Shown piece by piece: positions 10,941 through 24,600 of a stretch of 64,000 bases of DNA (position 1 is the first letter of the stretch; each line of letters begins with the position of its first letter). The notes under the pieces are model-generated. The model ran no database searches. It saw only the letters and a program-made list of their open reading frames with translations, and had not been told where the DNA came from. Source of the stretch: Asterias amurensis (Eukaryota > Echinodermata > Asteroidea > Forcipulatida > Asteriidae); the NCBI RefSeq assembly GCF_032118995.1, contig NC_092661.1:14367506-14431505 (forward strand), given 5' to 3'. The position numbers were made by a program, and so were the translations under genes.

Positions 10941-11337
10941 AAATCTCATACCCACCACACCGGGCTTTACCCGACTGCCAAAATTGTATCGATCAAAGTT
11001 TTGGTGTTATTTCAAGGCAATAAGGGTTGGGGGTTGGAGCCAATTAACAGTTATTGTTTTGCATTATAAAAAAAAAATGATCCAGATCAATGAGGGCAGT
11101 AAAACAAACAATTATTGAGTGGAAGGGGGGGGGGGGGTGCAGCTGGTCTCCCACATTGCCCTGCAGTGCAAGCACAATGAAAGAAAATGGAGAAAGCAGA
11201 GAGTATAAGTTTCAACGATTCAATGTCAATGTGGAGTTTAGTGCCAACGTGTACAACAGTTGCATCATCTCAATCTAGAAGTTTCTAAACCATGATTCAT
11301 TTAAGGCGTGGACGGAAACAAGGGAAAGACAGAACAC

Positions 11338-11377
11338 TATATAAGGGGTATAACTAAGAGAAACTCTTCAGTGGGTC
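11338..11377 (+). promoter_or_regulatory. TATA box plus initiator of locus B
   Basis: TATATAAG and TCAGTGGGTC at 32-nt spacing. The ten-base initiator is shared exactly with locus A while the spacer differs, as expected if the two blocks are under constraint. Confidence 0.45.
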
Positions 11378-11985
11378 AACTTCGAACATCCATAGCACAC
11401 GGACCGTGCAAGAAGGGCCTCGCCGTCCGAATACCAAACTATGTGACGGCGGAAGAGCACTGAAAACGCACCCGTCCAGCCCGGGGACATCGGTCCAGTG
11501 CGGCGCGGCCACTTTCACGTGAGCCGTGTTTAGCTTCACAGCATCACCGGGTATCTTCGCGTTGTTTGGTGCTCACTGCCGGACGGGGTTTGTAGGGGGG
11601 AGCATGTTCCTTCCAATAAGAGAACCTCGCAAACAGGCCACCGGCAAACAGACTCGGGACTGCTTTCTCGATTTCGTCAACCCCTAGATTGACTTCACCA
11701 TCGGGAGTTTCATCCAGCCGATGGGGGCGTCATGGGGACGACATCTCAACACTACTGTCTTCATCTCTTTCTTTGGCCAGGGGGACCAGCCTGGAAACCA
11801 ACCTATAATATAGTTACCTACTAAACAGTCACCTAGTATCAGGGTGCTACTGTTATACGGTTGGTTTTCACAGGTCCCCTGGGCCCCCTCGGGGGCGGAG
11901 TTTGGAGGGAGGTCATGATGACTTACTCTCTTCAATTCTGCGTTTGTGGGGGTCCGGTTAAACACATCGTTAATGGGGACACGCA
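11338..11985 (+). ncRNA. Locus B: GC-rich, TATA-promoter transcription unit, paralogue of locus A
   Basis: TATATAAG (11338-11345) is followed 32 nt later by TCAGTGGGTC (11368-11377), identical to the locus A initiator. The sequence stays GC-rich to about 11.97 kb, where it matches locus A in opposite orientation. The first ATG is followed at once by a stop, and no long frame is shared with locus A. It may be a non-coding RNA, a decayed gene or an old terminal repeat; no family was recognised. Confidence 0.3.
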
Positions 11986-12061
11986 TAACTGCTTTATAAC
12001 ATTGAACTTGATCATATTATACAATTTGTTACTTCCCAACCCAAAGTGTACACCCGTAGCT

Positions 12062-12256
12062 TTTTACCGGTGCCCCAGGGAATTCTGTCTGCCGGAGACT
12101 CTTATCTGTCCCCTTCATGGGAAATTAACGTGGGCTGTTTAGGAGGGGGATTGAAAAGAGCCGAGCGCTATCATAAGAAGTTTGTTCATTCACAGTTTGC
12201 CATAATGGGGAGTACCGAATCTCCGGAATGAGGGGAGGGGGGGGGGGGGGGGGGCA
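12062..12256 (+). repeat. Dispersed repeat H, copy 2, with G tract
   Basis: TGCCCCAGGGAATTCTGTCT, CATGGGAAATTAACGTGGGC and AAGAAGTTTGTTCATTCACA match copies 1 and 3. It ends at a G run at about 12233-12254. Confidence 0.65.
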
Positions 12257-12995
12257 CCAGAATCTCTTGCCACACCGGAGCTGCACCATGTTCTTGAATT
12301 ACAATTTCGATCCCATCACCCCATCCCTGTAACCAACTTTAAACATGCAACAAGGGAAATCATCCATTTGCAATTTTTGTCATTTGTTGTTTGAATGTTG
12401 TTTAGTGAGAAAAATTGAATGAATCGCCAGAAATGTTTTGTTTTTTTCAATTATTTAAAAAAATATTCATTATGCAAGCATAGACATCTAAGCAGAAGGT
12501 TGGCGTAATTAATTTACGTTGTCTCACGTTTGAAGAAAGAAAAACGGGTTATACATCGTTCCTTTGAATCATATTTTCCCATTTTCCCCCATGCTTTTAT
12601 AGTTGTTTTGCAAAGTAAAAAGTCTAAAGCATTTTGATTATGCAGGAAGAAATAGATTCATAGTATTTTAGTGTACAACGAAATGGCCAACATGGACCAA
12701 CTAAGACATTGCACAACCAGTGGAAACCGTTAAATAATTACGTCAGCACTACTGATAGTACCTAGCACACTCAGCAGTTTCATTCGATAATATTGTAGTC
12801 TTCGTTCAGGCGTTAAAATACAGCCCACTGTCCCACAACACCAACAAAACATGCACAATACACGACTAACAACACGACGTGAGACTACAAGTAAATAATC
12901 TGACGTCACCCCCTTCTGCATAGATACACCGGCAAACAATAGACTGTTTACAATGCGTAAAAATAGACTCGTTACGTGGGTGTTTTCAGGAGGCC

Positions 12996-13445
12996 TATAT
13001 AAACCCCTGCCACACTGAGTAGAGTTAGGTTTTCTCAGCGGTGCGTTGAAATGCGTAACAATGGGGACTCCTCACTTCGTCTACATCGCAATCTACATCC
13101 CAAGCGACGACGTATGGAAATAATACTTCGCTCCGGGGCTGCTTTTGAGTAGCCCCATTGCTCGCCATCTTGATGGCAAACCTTAAGGACAGACTCGGCC
13201 CGGGCCCGGCAACTTCCCATAGACGGCCGCGCAGTCACCCTTTTAGGGTGCTAGCGGTGGGAGGGCGTCGGGGATACCCGGGCCCCCACTTGTACAGTTT
13301 CTGGTGCGTTTTTGTTGTGCGTTCTGACTTATGGCGTACTTCATTGAAATATTCGCACCGATTCTGTATTTGCGGGGGAAAACACAATCATCTGCATCCA
13401 GCAAGTCAGCATGTCTCCTGTCATCACTTCCGTCTACGGTAAGGC
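12996..13445 (+). other. Locus C: GC-rich unit with TATA box
   Basis: TATATAAA (12996-13003) precedes CTCAGCGGTGCG (near 13034), a weaker match to the initiators of loci A and B. A 34-codon frame begins at 13051 (MRNNGDSSLRLHRN) and ends at 13152. Further on, an ATG at 13411 (MSPVITSVY) runs into a good donor, GTAAGG, near 13440, so this could be a first exon. No downstream exon was found and I recognise no product. Confidence 0.25.
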
Positions 13446-14182
13446 CAGATAAAATTAAAACATGTAAGCGCCCCTCCCCCTCCCCCTTTATATGTATTTT
13501 TTATTTCTGACGTAAAAAAAGGAATGTTTTAAGGATCTCAGATGAAGAAAAAAAAAAGGGACAGCCGGTTCTCTTTTTAAATGTCGGGCGGCCATTTTGG
13601 GAAACAAATTAGAAAAAAAGGCTGCCCCTCCCCTTTTTCCAAAAAGCAGGACGCTACTAAATTATGTTTTTTGGGGGGCCTACCTGCACGTTAGAAAAGG
13701 CTTTATTTTTTGTTTCCTGTAAGATGAGACCAAGAGGAGCCACAATTCAAGGCTCATTGAGTCCTGATTTCACGAAGAGCCAATGATAATATAATGATTT
13801 GTGTATCCATCAAAATGCAATCAATTTATTGGAAAAGTGACTTCTTTGTTATTGAAGAACAATCCTCAGTCACAGTATAAGTACAAAATACTTATAGCCA
13901 GGAGACAAGATAATTATGTAAAATATCCTGATAGTTTTATTAATACAGTATTCTCTACAATAAAATTTGACTCGGTCAAATAAAAAGGATACATGACACT
14001 GACACCACGAAAAAGATGAATACTCGGTAAAAAGTGGAAACTGCCAAGTTTGTACCCCCCCCCCAACCCATTTTATTTCGTCAGGAACTGCATTAAAAAA
14101 AAAACTATTGTTATTTGGTTTTTACTTTCTCCATCGGTTTAGAATAATGCGTGTCCTATACGATCCACTTTACACCTAAACA

Positions 14183-14440
14183 TTGCGAGAGGGTTGTGCA
14201 ATAATTATCGCTGCATGCTGTTTACAACCCCACTGCTTTTTAGAACCCGACTGCTGTTTACAGTCCGACTTCTCTTTGCGCGGCCCTACTTCTTGCTGTT
14301 CACAACCGACTGCTGTTTATAATCCTACTGCTCTTTACGGCCGGCCCGACTGCTCTTTACGGCCCGACTGCTGTTTTACAACCTACTACTGTTTACAACC
14401 GACCACTGTTTACAACCGGACGGCTGTTCAATGTTTAAAC
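14183..14440 (+). repeat. Degenerate tandem repeat, period about 18-21 bp
   Basis: About ten units of CGACTGCTGTTTACAACC with substitutions and length changes. The 89-codon frame across it is a by-product of the repeat. Confidence 0.75.
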
Positions 14441-14644
14441 AAAATAAAATAAAGGCTTGAGACTAATGCAACTGTTTCTGTGAGCATAGAAACATGATGA
14501 ACAATTAAACCAGCTTGGGATTAATCAGTAAATCTGGAGAACCTTTCATTTTCAAGCATGTTGTTCTACAAAACTCCAGATATGCAAATATTTTCATCAA
14601 TCAGTTCGTTTCCCTCACACTGTCTGTATTCTTTCCTTGAAATC

Positions 14645-14875
14645 AGGCCCCAATTTCATAAAGCTGTTAAGCAGTAAATACTGCTTGAAAAGTTTCTTTG
14701 CTAAGCTCATATCATAGAGTAAGGCTCACTCTATGCTCATATTGATTGGGGCACCAGTCACAACAACAATGTAAATATAATGGAATTTTGGCTGGTAACC
14801 TATTTTAGCAATACTTTTCAGTGCTTAGCAAGTTTTTTGTTGTGCTTACAGGCTTTATGAAATTTGGCCCTGGTA
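14645..14875. mobile_element. Foldback element FB-2
   Basis: Ends CCCCAATTTCATAAAGCTGT and GGCTTTATGAAATTTGGCCC are inverted, with TGCTTAGCAAG-type internal repeats. Confidence 0.75.
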
Positions 14876-14987
14876 TCCTTGGTTGGTTTATATTTCTACC
14901 CCCTTAATTTATTAAGACAAGCAAAGTTTTCACTCAATTTAATATTTCTTATTTGAAATACACAAAGGTCATACATCATTTGCAGCG

Positions 14988-15258
14988 AATTCTCCCTTCC
15001 CTAGAACCGTGAATAGCAACTACACAACTTCCTTTCTTTTCCAGATTTCTTTTCTTATTTGACAATTAAGACCAAGCTGTGTTATAAAACACATATTGAC
15101 TGGCATAATTCGGTAACTAGTGTATGTTTATTCCCCCTCGGGCCTATGAGTGACCAGAAGAGAGGCATAGTTCCCTCGGCCGCAGTCCCTCAAAGTCCCT
15201 CGGGGGGAAAAGGCGTACACTAGTTACCTCATTGCCAGTCAATATGTGTATAACGTGG
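14988..15258. mobile_element. Foldback element FB-3, partial copy
   Basis: CACATATTGACTGGCATAAT and its inverse (ATTGCCAGTCAATATGTGTA) bracket a central palindrome with AACTAGTGTA and GTGACCAGAAGAG. It is preceded by TTTCCAGATTTCTTTTCTTA, part of the longer form seen at 17265 and 48985. It lies just past the SHPRH stop codon and may be inside its 3' UTR. Confidence 0.65.
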
Positions 15259-15664
15259 TTTAGATATTTGTGGTCATTGCTAACGTAGAGGCCGTAACAG
15301 GTACAAGATTCATGAATTTTAATGGGGGGGGGGGGAGGTATACACCAACAAAGTCTTCCCAAAAAAAGAAAACCAAGTAAGGCTGTGACGATATGGGTAA
15401 GTGAGCAATAGGAGTGAAGGTCGGTGGCGAGATATATGTAGGCCTAATAACCATGTGATGTCCCAAGTTTACAAAACTAAAAAATAAAATAAAAAATAAT
15501 ACAAAAAACAGACAGTAATTTAGGGAGGAGGGGTCCATACCCAGCAAACCCATCCCTGGTTCTGTGACTGTGTTACACAGCAGACACAGGTTAAGAATAA
15601 ACACAGCGTCCTCTTGGTTGTGGTTCTATGGCTCCAATGTCCAGCATTGTCTGGTTTCACACCT

Positions 15665-18600
15665 TCAATATGTGAAGAGTTGCTTGAGAGTATCCAGAGT
15701 TAGCGCACCAGTCTCTCCTTCCAGGTTGTCTAGGCTGGCACTAAAAATGTCAGAAACAATTTGAAAAAATTGTTTAAATTTTATATGATTTTTATATTCT
15801 TACAGATAAACATTTTATGGTAATGAAATTTCAGAAGAAAATATCTGTAATTATTATTTACTTTATCATTTTGAAGGTTGAATATTGATGATGACATTTA
15901 AAGGAGGCAATATTAATTGAAACTTTGGATAAAAAACATGCTACACTAATAATTATCGGACAGCAACTAATATTTAACTCAACTTGGATACAAGTATATC
16001 ATCGCAAATTAGTTATGAATTAATTACTGCAATATAGAGAAAATTATATAATTTTCTTGAAAGAACACAAATAAAAGACCACATCAATTTGTCTTTGTTA
16101 TTATACAAAGCAGTACATAACTTGTAAACTCAACACAATGACATGGGGACTACATTGCATTTGTGTTACATATCTATTCATAAAGGCACTTGCCCCGATG
16201 CCCCTGTTAATTGCCTTGGTGCCCCTAGAAATGCTACACAAATGGAAACAATTATTAAACATTTGATCTCATCAAAAACAGCCAAAGCCATTCCACACTG
16301 ATACCCAGCCAACCAAAGTTTAAAGGCACTGGACACTATTGGTAATTACTCAAAATAGTCATTAACAAAACTTACTTGGTAACAAGCAACGGGGAGCTGT
16401 AAAACGTTGTGAGAAACGGCTCCCTCTGAGGTAATGTAGTTTTTGAGAAAGGTGTAACTTCTCACTCAAATGTAAAAAGACTTCAGGTCTTTTATAGGCA
16501 TCTGAGAGCACACAAATGTGTGCAACAAGGGTGTTTTTTCTTACATTATTCTCTTGCAACTTCGATGATCAATTGAGTCAAAATTTTCACATTGTTATTT
16601 TATGCATTGATATGTTGGGATACACCAAGTGAGAATGCTGGTCTTTGACAATTACCAAAGGTGTGCAGTGCCTTCAGACTCACAATGATAATCAATATAA
16701 TATAATGACAGATAAACTGAAGATGAAACTATAACAGACGCAGCATAAAAACATTTCAATAAATTAGGAACGTCTCTCTCCCTCTCTTTTGACTTACCTT
16801 GTGTGCTTAGCTTGTAGAAACGCATGTAACCGTTCCTCTATAGTGTCTCTTACTAGAAAGCGATGAACTACAGTTGGCCTAAACAAATCAATAAAACAAA
16901 ATACTGGGTGATCAACTTTGATGTTGGTTTAGTGACAGGTTGCAAACTATATTACACTGGTCAACTATTTAACATTATATATTGACACATAGATTCTTGT
17001 CAGTTGATTGGTGGAAAACATGTCATGTGTCAAGCTTTATTTAGGCATGCATTTACTGCTGCGATGCTCCAAACTTCCTTTTGGGCGTCCTATATTGAAA
17101 AATATAGGACAATTGGGACACTTCACAGCGAAGCTACATATGTATATGCAGCATTGTTATTAACTTCAATACCGTGGAGTTTTTTAATTGGTCTCAACGT
17201 TTCGACTAGCTTGCTCTCACTCACTCACTCACTCACTCACTCGGTCGCCCACTAGCTTGCTTTATAACACACCTCTTGCTTTTTCTGTATTCTGGTTGGA
17301 TGAACTAATATAGTCTAGTGATGGCGCGCTCATGTTTTGCGAAAACTAGTTCCCGAGCGGGCACTAGTCTTTGAAAATAGTGCTCGGTTACAGCGCCCTC
17401 TTTTAACTTGAACCATGAACAGCAACTAAAAAACTTCCTTTCTTTTCCAGATTTCTGTTCTTATTTCACATTTAAGACCGAGCTGTGTTATAAAACACAT
17501 ATTTCGACAACTAGTGTACGTCTATTCCCCCTCGGGCCTGTGAGTGACCAGAAGAGGGGCCTATTTCCCCCTCTTCTGGTCACTCAAAGTCCCGCGGGGG
17601 AATAGACGTACACTAGTTACCTCATTGCTAGTCAATATGTGTATACTAGTCATCCTCAGAAGACTGAAGAGTGTGAGAGATGTGGGCCTATTTATAGGGG
17701 TTCAGAGTTTTCATAAATGTTTGTCTCACCTCGTTTGGCCGATACGATGAACTCTCCCGACAGCTTGTAACTCACTGGCTGGATTGAGGATAGGCTCAAC
17801 GAGTAGTACATGAGTAGCCTCAATGATATTCAGACCCTTGCTTCCGCTGTGTACGGGCATCAGGAGTGCCGTCACACATTCCTCTTGCTTGAAATCCATC
17901 AAGTTTTCCTAGGAAGGAAAGAAATTTTCTACACTTGAATTTGCATGTTCACTGCACATCAAATATAAATAGAGGGAAATTTGCATGAGAGATTAAGAAT
18001 ATTATTTTTGTATTTTTTTACCCATAATAATACATAATAATACACCGATTTTAATTTTTTTATTTTATGCAAGTCGCCAAACACACCAGACCTGAAGGCC
18101 ACTTCAAGGTGTGGGCTACAATTTATTTTGTCCAGAGGCTGTTGCCACCTACTCCTAGGGCTGAAACAGGGTTACCCCTTTCACAGTCCATACGAATGTA
18201 GGCTTGGGTATCATCGATGTGTGCTAGCACTGTATACTCAGTATTTTCCCGAGCTCTGTGAACAAAAATCATAGGCATATAACTCGGTTGGGATTCAAAC
18301 CCACAACCTTTGCAATGCTAGAGCAGTGTCTTACTAACTAGACCACCGAGATTGCCCGGTAGCTAGAGGCAGTTCGAATCCTATGTTTTAGCAGCGGGTA
18401 CTGCAAACGATTTAATAGATGTTAAATTTGCATCGGGGATAAAGAATATTAATTTTTGGTTTTTACCCATATACACCGATGTGTGTAGCACTGTATACTC
18501 AGTACTTTCCCTGAGTCCTGTGAAAAAAATCACAGGCATTTTACTCGGGTGGGATTCGAACCCACGACCTTTGCAATTCTAGAGCAGTGTCATACCAACT

Positions 18601-21600
18601 AGACCACCGAGATTGCCCGGTAGCTAGAGGCAGTTCGAATCCTATGTTTTAGCAGCGGGTACTGCAAAGATTTAATAGATGGAAATTTATTATAATTATT
18701 ATACATTTCTGGTAATGAAACCAAGCAGTGTGTGGTATCACCGTGTGTGTATCTATTTGCCATGTAGATTATGTTCTTTTGAGAACTCGTCTTGCTTAAA
18801 CATTCTACTGGTGCACGTATTGACCCATTTCACCTGACGTCATCATCAGAAAAATCTTGAATGCGCCATAATGGTGGGCAATTTCATTGTGCGTTTTTAT
18901 ATGTAACTCTATGCTGTGCGCGATGCAGTGAAGTGTGCATTTTAGGTGACGCGTCGTTAATACACGTAAACCTAACTGCCCACCAGCATGGTGAGCGTGG
19001 CATCAGTCACCGCGTTTGACGCGTGTGCAAGGGGTCAATATTTTGGTATTTGGGAGACTTCTTAGTTCTGCAAAGTAATGTCCTGCTTATAAATTATTAA
19101 CAACTAACTGGGTGGAAGGATGGAAATCAAGCTAATGCTACCTTGAAATGGCGGTCTCCAAACAGTCCGATGCTACGGTACTCTATATCATTATCCTTCA
19201 ACGACTTGGCGATGACAGTCAAAACGTCAATCCACTGAAAAGTGAAGATGATAAATTATGAACAAGCAAACAAACTAAATGTAGAGTATAGGTTAGGCAA
19301 GTTTTAAAAGGGACACCTATTATTTTACACTACACTGCATCACACATGGGACATTGTCCCAAATGGCGCAACCAACAGGATTATGATTATGGCATCAGGT
19401 GAAACAATAATTTGAGGGTTCTTATATACCCATGCCTACATCCGTATGGACTGTAAAAGGGGTAACCCTGTTTCAGCCCTAGGAGTAAGTGGCAACGGCC
19501 TCTGGAAAAGAAACCAATTCTGTAATACTCCTTTAATACTAACAATGGAGTCTAATAAAGCTCCGGTATCTGCCAAAAGAGTCACTCATCATGATACAAA
19601 TTGAACAGTTTTTAAAAAAAGGAACAGAAATAAGTATGTGTAAAATCACTGGTCAACATCTTCTTTAAAAAGTGAATTTTTAGGGGAGTTTTAAATGAAG
19701 ATGTCCTGATGTGGTAAGGAAAACTATTCCACATTTTTTCTTTCTATCTTTATTAATAACTTACAGTTGAAAAAATGAGGGCCTTGACGTGTAGGTCCTG
19801 GTTCCTGAGCTGTAGAAGGATTCGAACCACGGCTTCTACTTTAGTTGAATAGCCTCCCTGGATAGGAAAACAATAAAATTATAAGTGATTTTTATTGTGA
19901 TGTGGATTAAATTTTCAAGAAAATATCCAGCCGACAACAAATTTCCAGGTTAAAAATGTTGGTGAGGGTTGAACTTTTAAAAATAGAGTATACAAACTGT
20001 TCACATTGTAGGGTCAGTGCTATATACAATACAGTCATCATGACAAATTTCATTTTGTAATAAAGCGTAATTTTGTTAATGGCTGTAAACCAGGAATATA
20101 AAGTCAAACGTTCCAGATATATGTATTCACAACAAAGTTTACGTTTCGTTTTACCAACTTCGCCAAGCAAATTTGTTTATAAAAAGCCTGACGTTTCTAC
20201 CCTACTAGATCCTTCTGAAAGGCTTATTGACAACACAACACAAACATAGAAGTATAGCATTAGTCAGATATAACGCATGTAAAAGAACCCAGTGCACTTA
20301 TCGAAAAGAGAAGGGGTTTGCCCCGGTGTTCCTGGCTGTGGCTGCTGTATGCTTCGTAGCACCTTGTAAGGTGCTAAATAATTGGGTCTCGGAATTCATC
20401 ACTGCAATAACCTTTCTTTCTGAAAGTTTGTATATACTAAGCGCCGTAAATACCTTGTTTGGATGCGCTATATAAGACTTCGTTATTACAGCAGAAGAAG
20501 TCAAGTGGACAAGGAGTGAATGGAAAGTGTTTTGTCTCGGAAAAGATTGCCTGCAGCAGGTTTACTCACCCTCACATTAATGGAACAGTCCTCCTCCTCA
20601 TTGGTCTGGTCAGTGCTGACAAATGATATTTCTAAGGTGGATGAGACCGACCGACAGATTGCACAACGGATGGTCTTACGTCTTGAACTGTTATGAACGC
20701 GCATCATCTCCATGCAGTTATTGCAGAAAGAGTGGCCGCATGGCAGAACAGACCACTGGTGGGGGATGGAAAGAGTCGAGTCACAGTCATTAGTTTATAA
20801 TTAATTAAGGGTTAAACAAAGAAAAATTTACTTGAGCAGAATTTGATCCAATGAACTCCGGGTTAATGTCCCAGTGTCCCAGGGAATTCTGTCCGCCGAA
20901 GATTCTGTCCCCCTCATGGGAAATTAACATGGGCTGGAGGAGGATGATTCAAAAGAGGGCGCTATCAGAAGTAGTTTGTACACAGTTTGCCGTGTGGGAA
21001 GGACAGAGTCTCCTGACACATCGGCACTCTATCAACTGAACTATTTTGGCGTGTCGTGGCCAAACGGATAAGAGCACCGATTTCAAGCTCTGGTGATTCC
21101 GTTCAGCAGAGTGTGGGTTCAAATCCCAGTCGTGACACTTGTGTCCCTGAGCAAGACACTTCAATATACCCAGGGGTAAATGGGTACCTGTGAGGGCAGA
21201 GTTGGTTCTTGTGATGGATTAGCTTTGATGCGCTACATATTTGGCGGCACAGGCTATATATACTCCCCAGGGAGCTGAGATGGTTTAAGGAATGATTTAA
21301 GGAATTATCAAGCCCTATGTTGGCTGTCTCCCTGTGTTGTAAATATCTTTGTTATGGAGTGCCAGTCAGAAGCCATACAACTGTTAACTGCCGTGCAGCC
21401 AGGGATCACACCCAAGTTCACCATACAACCAGGGAAGCGGCAGCCATGGATCATCTTAAGGGGATGTGACAAGAATTTTGTTTTTAAAGGATGTATGGTT
21501 TCTGACTGGTACCCTCGAATAAAGATGTTACAAAATTTGGAGACTGCCAACATAGGGCAAGATAGCTAGAGCGCAGGTCTGCTAATCCGTAGGTCGTTGG

Positions 21601-24600
21601 TTCAAATCTCCCTTTATTAACTTTTTCTTTTTTCAGCCCCAAATTATTTAATTTTGGCAATTCACTTCAAAGTTTTGTTAATAAAAGCCTTCTTCTACAT
21701 ACCTGCTTTCCGAGTTCCCGCACACAGATCGGGCAAGGTTCCGGATTGATGCCACCTGGTAGGTCACTCTGCGCACTAGAGAGGCTTCTCAGGTAGACCA
21801 ACTGACCAAGCTTCTTCTTTAACTCACTCTGTGCCAGGACCCTGTCGTTAAGGAGCTTATATCGCTGCTGATCCAACTACAAAAACAAATTTTAAAAAAC
21901 AAAGATTTTAATAGCAAGAAGGGGCAGTAGAAACAAAGTTAAGTTTGTGGCAAATGGTTTCAGTAGCAGTCTTTTGAAAATGAAACACTTTAAAAAAAAT
22001 GGTTCACACAATTTGTATCGATGGTGATAACGTTAAAAGGTTTGGGTAATTTTTGTACGACACAAAACACAATGTCCACAGATTTACAATAAATTTACAT
22101 GATTTGAAGATAATGTTTTTTAGAAAGCTTCCCTTAAAATATAACTTGCTGAGATGCTGTAGTTTTTGAAAAAAAGAGTAAAGCAATGTCAAAGAAACAT
22201 TTTTCGTCTCGGGAGACGAAAATTATTTTAGCAAGTACGTCGTTTTTTAAGCGAATCTCCTGAAACTATTGCTCTGTGATTTGCACTTCTTTTCTTCTCA
22301 AAACATTGCATCTAATAAAGCTGGAATTTCTACAGGTAAACTACACTACATGCATCTTTATTCACTGTGTGTAGGAATTCAGGTCATGGTTAAAAATTTG
22401 ATCTACAAAGGCATCAACACCCTTCAAGGAAGTTGGGTCATTACTTGATTTGGTTCGATGACGTTTGGCTGAGAGGTGACATCGTCTGGCTCATGAGCTT
22501 CTCTCAGGCGTAGACGCATGGTGGCCATCTTTAACTCATCCCAAGCTGCAACTCGCTCAGACAGCATGGTCCAGGTGACTCGCAAACTCTGCAGGGAAAA
22601 TCATTGGTAAAATTTTGCCATTCTCTACTTACTATAGACATATTGGGTGCGTTTGTTTAACTTCCCTGGGTCATCCCCGGTCTGCCCCGGTGTGTTCGAA
22701 AAGCTCTTGACGTCATTCCAGGGGCTCACCCAGGTCAGCCCCCAGTGCCCTGCTTGTGGAGTGGTTCACTTGGGGGCTGGCCACAGGTAAACGACGTCAC
22801 TACGAGAGCCGTGAGTGGTGCTACAAAGGAGTGGCGTGTAGCACTGTATACTCGGTCATATTACTCAGGTGGAATTCGAACCCACGACCCTTGCAATTCT
22901 AGAGCAGTGTCTTACCAACTAGACTACCGAGATTGCCCGGTAGCTAGAGGCAGTTCAGATCCCATGATTTTTGCAGCGGGTGCCGCAACGATGATGTTAA
23001 ATTTGCATGGGCGATAAAGAATGTTAATTTTGTTTTTTAACCCATACACCGATGTATGTTAGCACTTGTATATAATCTTTAGAAGCTTCTGTTACTGTTT
23101 CGTTAGTTTTTTACCTTAAACTCTTTCTTCTGTGTGTCCACCATCTCCACATAATTGTTGCCTTCCTGCAGGATATCTTCATCAGCATTGTGATGCTTCA
23201 GGAAGGCTAGGAGAGATCGAAGGATTCTCTCTGTCTCGCTAGCAGCCCAGGAACCTAGGAGTTTAGGTCCTGTTACATTGCTATCATCATCCTCTGGATC
23301 CGGATCCGCCATGTTGTCCCTTCAAGGAGGAAAAATCATTAGAATTTACATTTTTATTTGTAAAGGAACCCAAAACAGTGATGAATCAGAGCAGTGCAGA
23401 CTCTACACAAAATTCTCTGAATCCCTATAAAGAAACCAGCATCTCAAACACTCTTCAGTCTTCGCGGCCGGTCCAATGTCATGGCTCTGATAACCATAAG
23501 CAAGCAGGGAACTACGCGCTTTATGTCAAGTGTTATTCAAGGGTTAGGAGGGCATTCTTCGTTTACACATCTAGCACAGAATCTCATCGCTTGCACAGTA
23601 AATGCAGAGTGTGATGTTAAGCAGAGCCATGAACTTGGGCACTAATTATGAATAGAGCAGACTATAGTCAAAAGCTCCAAAACATTTGACAAACTAGTCC
23701 AAACAGCGCCCTCCTTTGACGACCAAGGAAGGGTATAAAAGGCAGTTGAATAGTGGACACGGTTGCCAGTCTGGGGAAGCTCATAACTAAGGAAATATTA
23801 TAAGCAAGTAATAACTACAATTATTTGGATTTGAAAAAACAAACCTCTTAATCCATAAAAAAGATCTACTTTACTCATCTTACCTTTGCTTGATGGAAAA
23901 CAAACATGTTTCATACTCTGTGAACAACGTATGCACTCTACAGAATGGACACCTGATAAAAACAAAAATATACATTCATGTACAACAATAATTTTTTTTA
24001 TTTATTTGGTTTTAATTAGTTGGTTTATTGCATAGAAGGACTACTACAGAACTGGTAAGAAAAATCCCAGTGAAGATCACAGATTTACATAAAACTTTAC
24101 ACAGTCTAATGATGATGAAGGTAGAAAACATCCCCTGAAATATTTCATGGGTCAGAGCCCCTTAATGTCATAGCAGTACATACTGTACCAAATGAAATGG
24201 AGACTATACCTGTTCTTTGGTTTCCCTCCGAATGGTCTCAGATGGCAATCTGTTGCCTCGGATACCAGTTCCTGATTGACCTCAACATTGAGTCTCATCA
24301 TGCCAGATTGAAGACGTTGGTACGCAGCGGTCAGATCATCCATCTTGGTGACTAAAACCATCTGCAGGCCTCGGATGGTGGAAAAACTTGGAAGGAAAGT
24401 CAAGAGGAGTTTTTAATTATTCAAGAGAATTTGAAACGTATCTTTGAAATGTGTGTTAAAATCTATTGATTAGTTTACAGAACAGCCTGTTTTACAGCAA
24501 TACATGAAAACTCAAAATGAACTATGAACCCTCCTACTGTATGACCATAGTATCGTCCAGTTTAATTTTGAATGATAGATAAACTTAGCCAGCCTGCAAT

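Noticed and set aside
14183-14452. Cys-rich 89-codon peptide
   Set aside because: Translation of the ~20-bp degenerate tandem repeat.
18540-18620. True tRNA genes at several B-box sites (e.g. 18.5, 21.1, 33.6, 57.4 kb)
   Set aside because: The sites recur with identical flanking bodies and tails and lack complete acceptor stems, so they are SINE heads.
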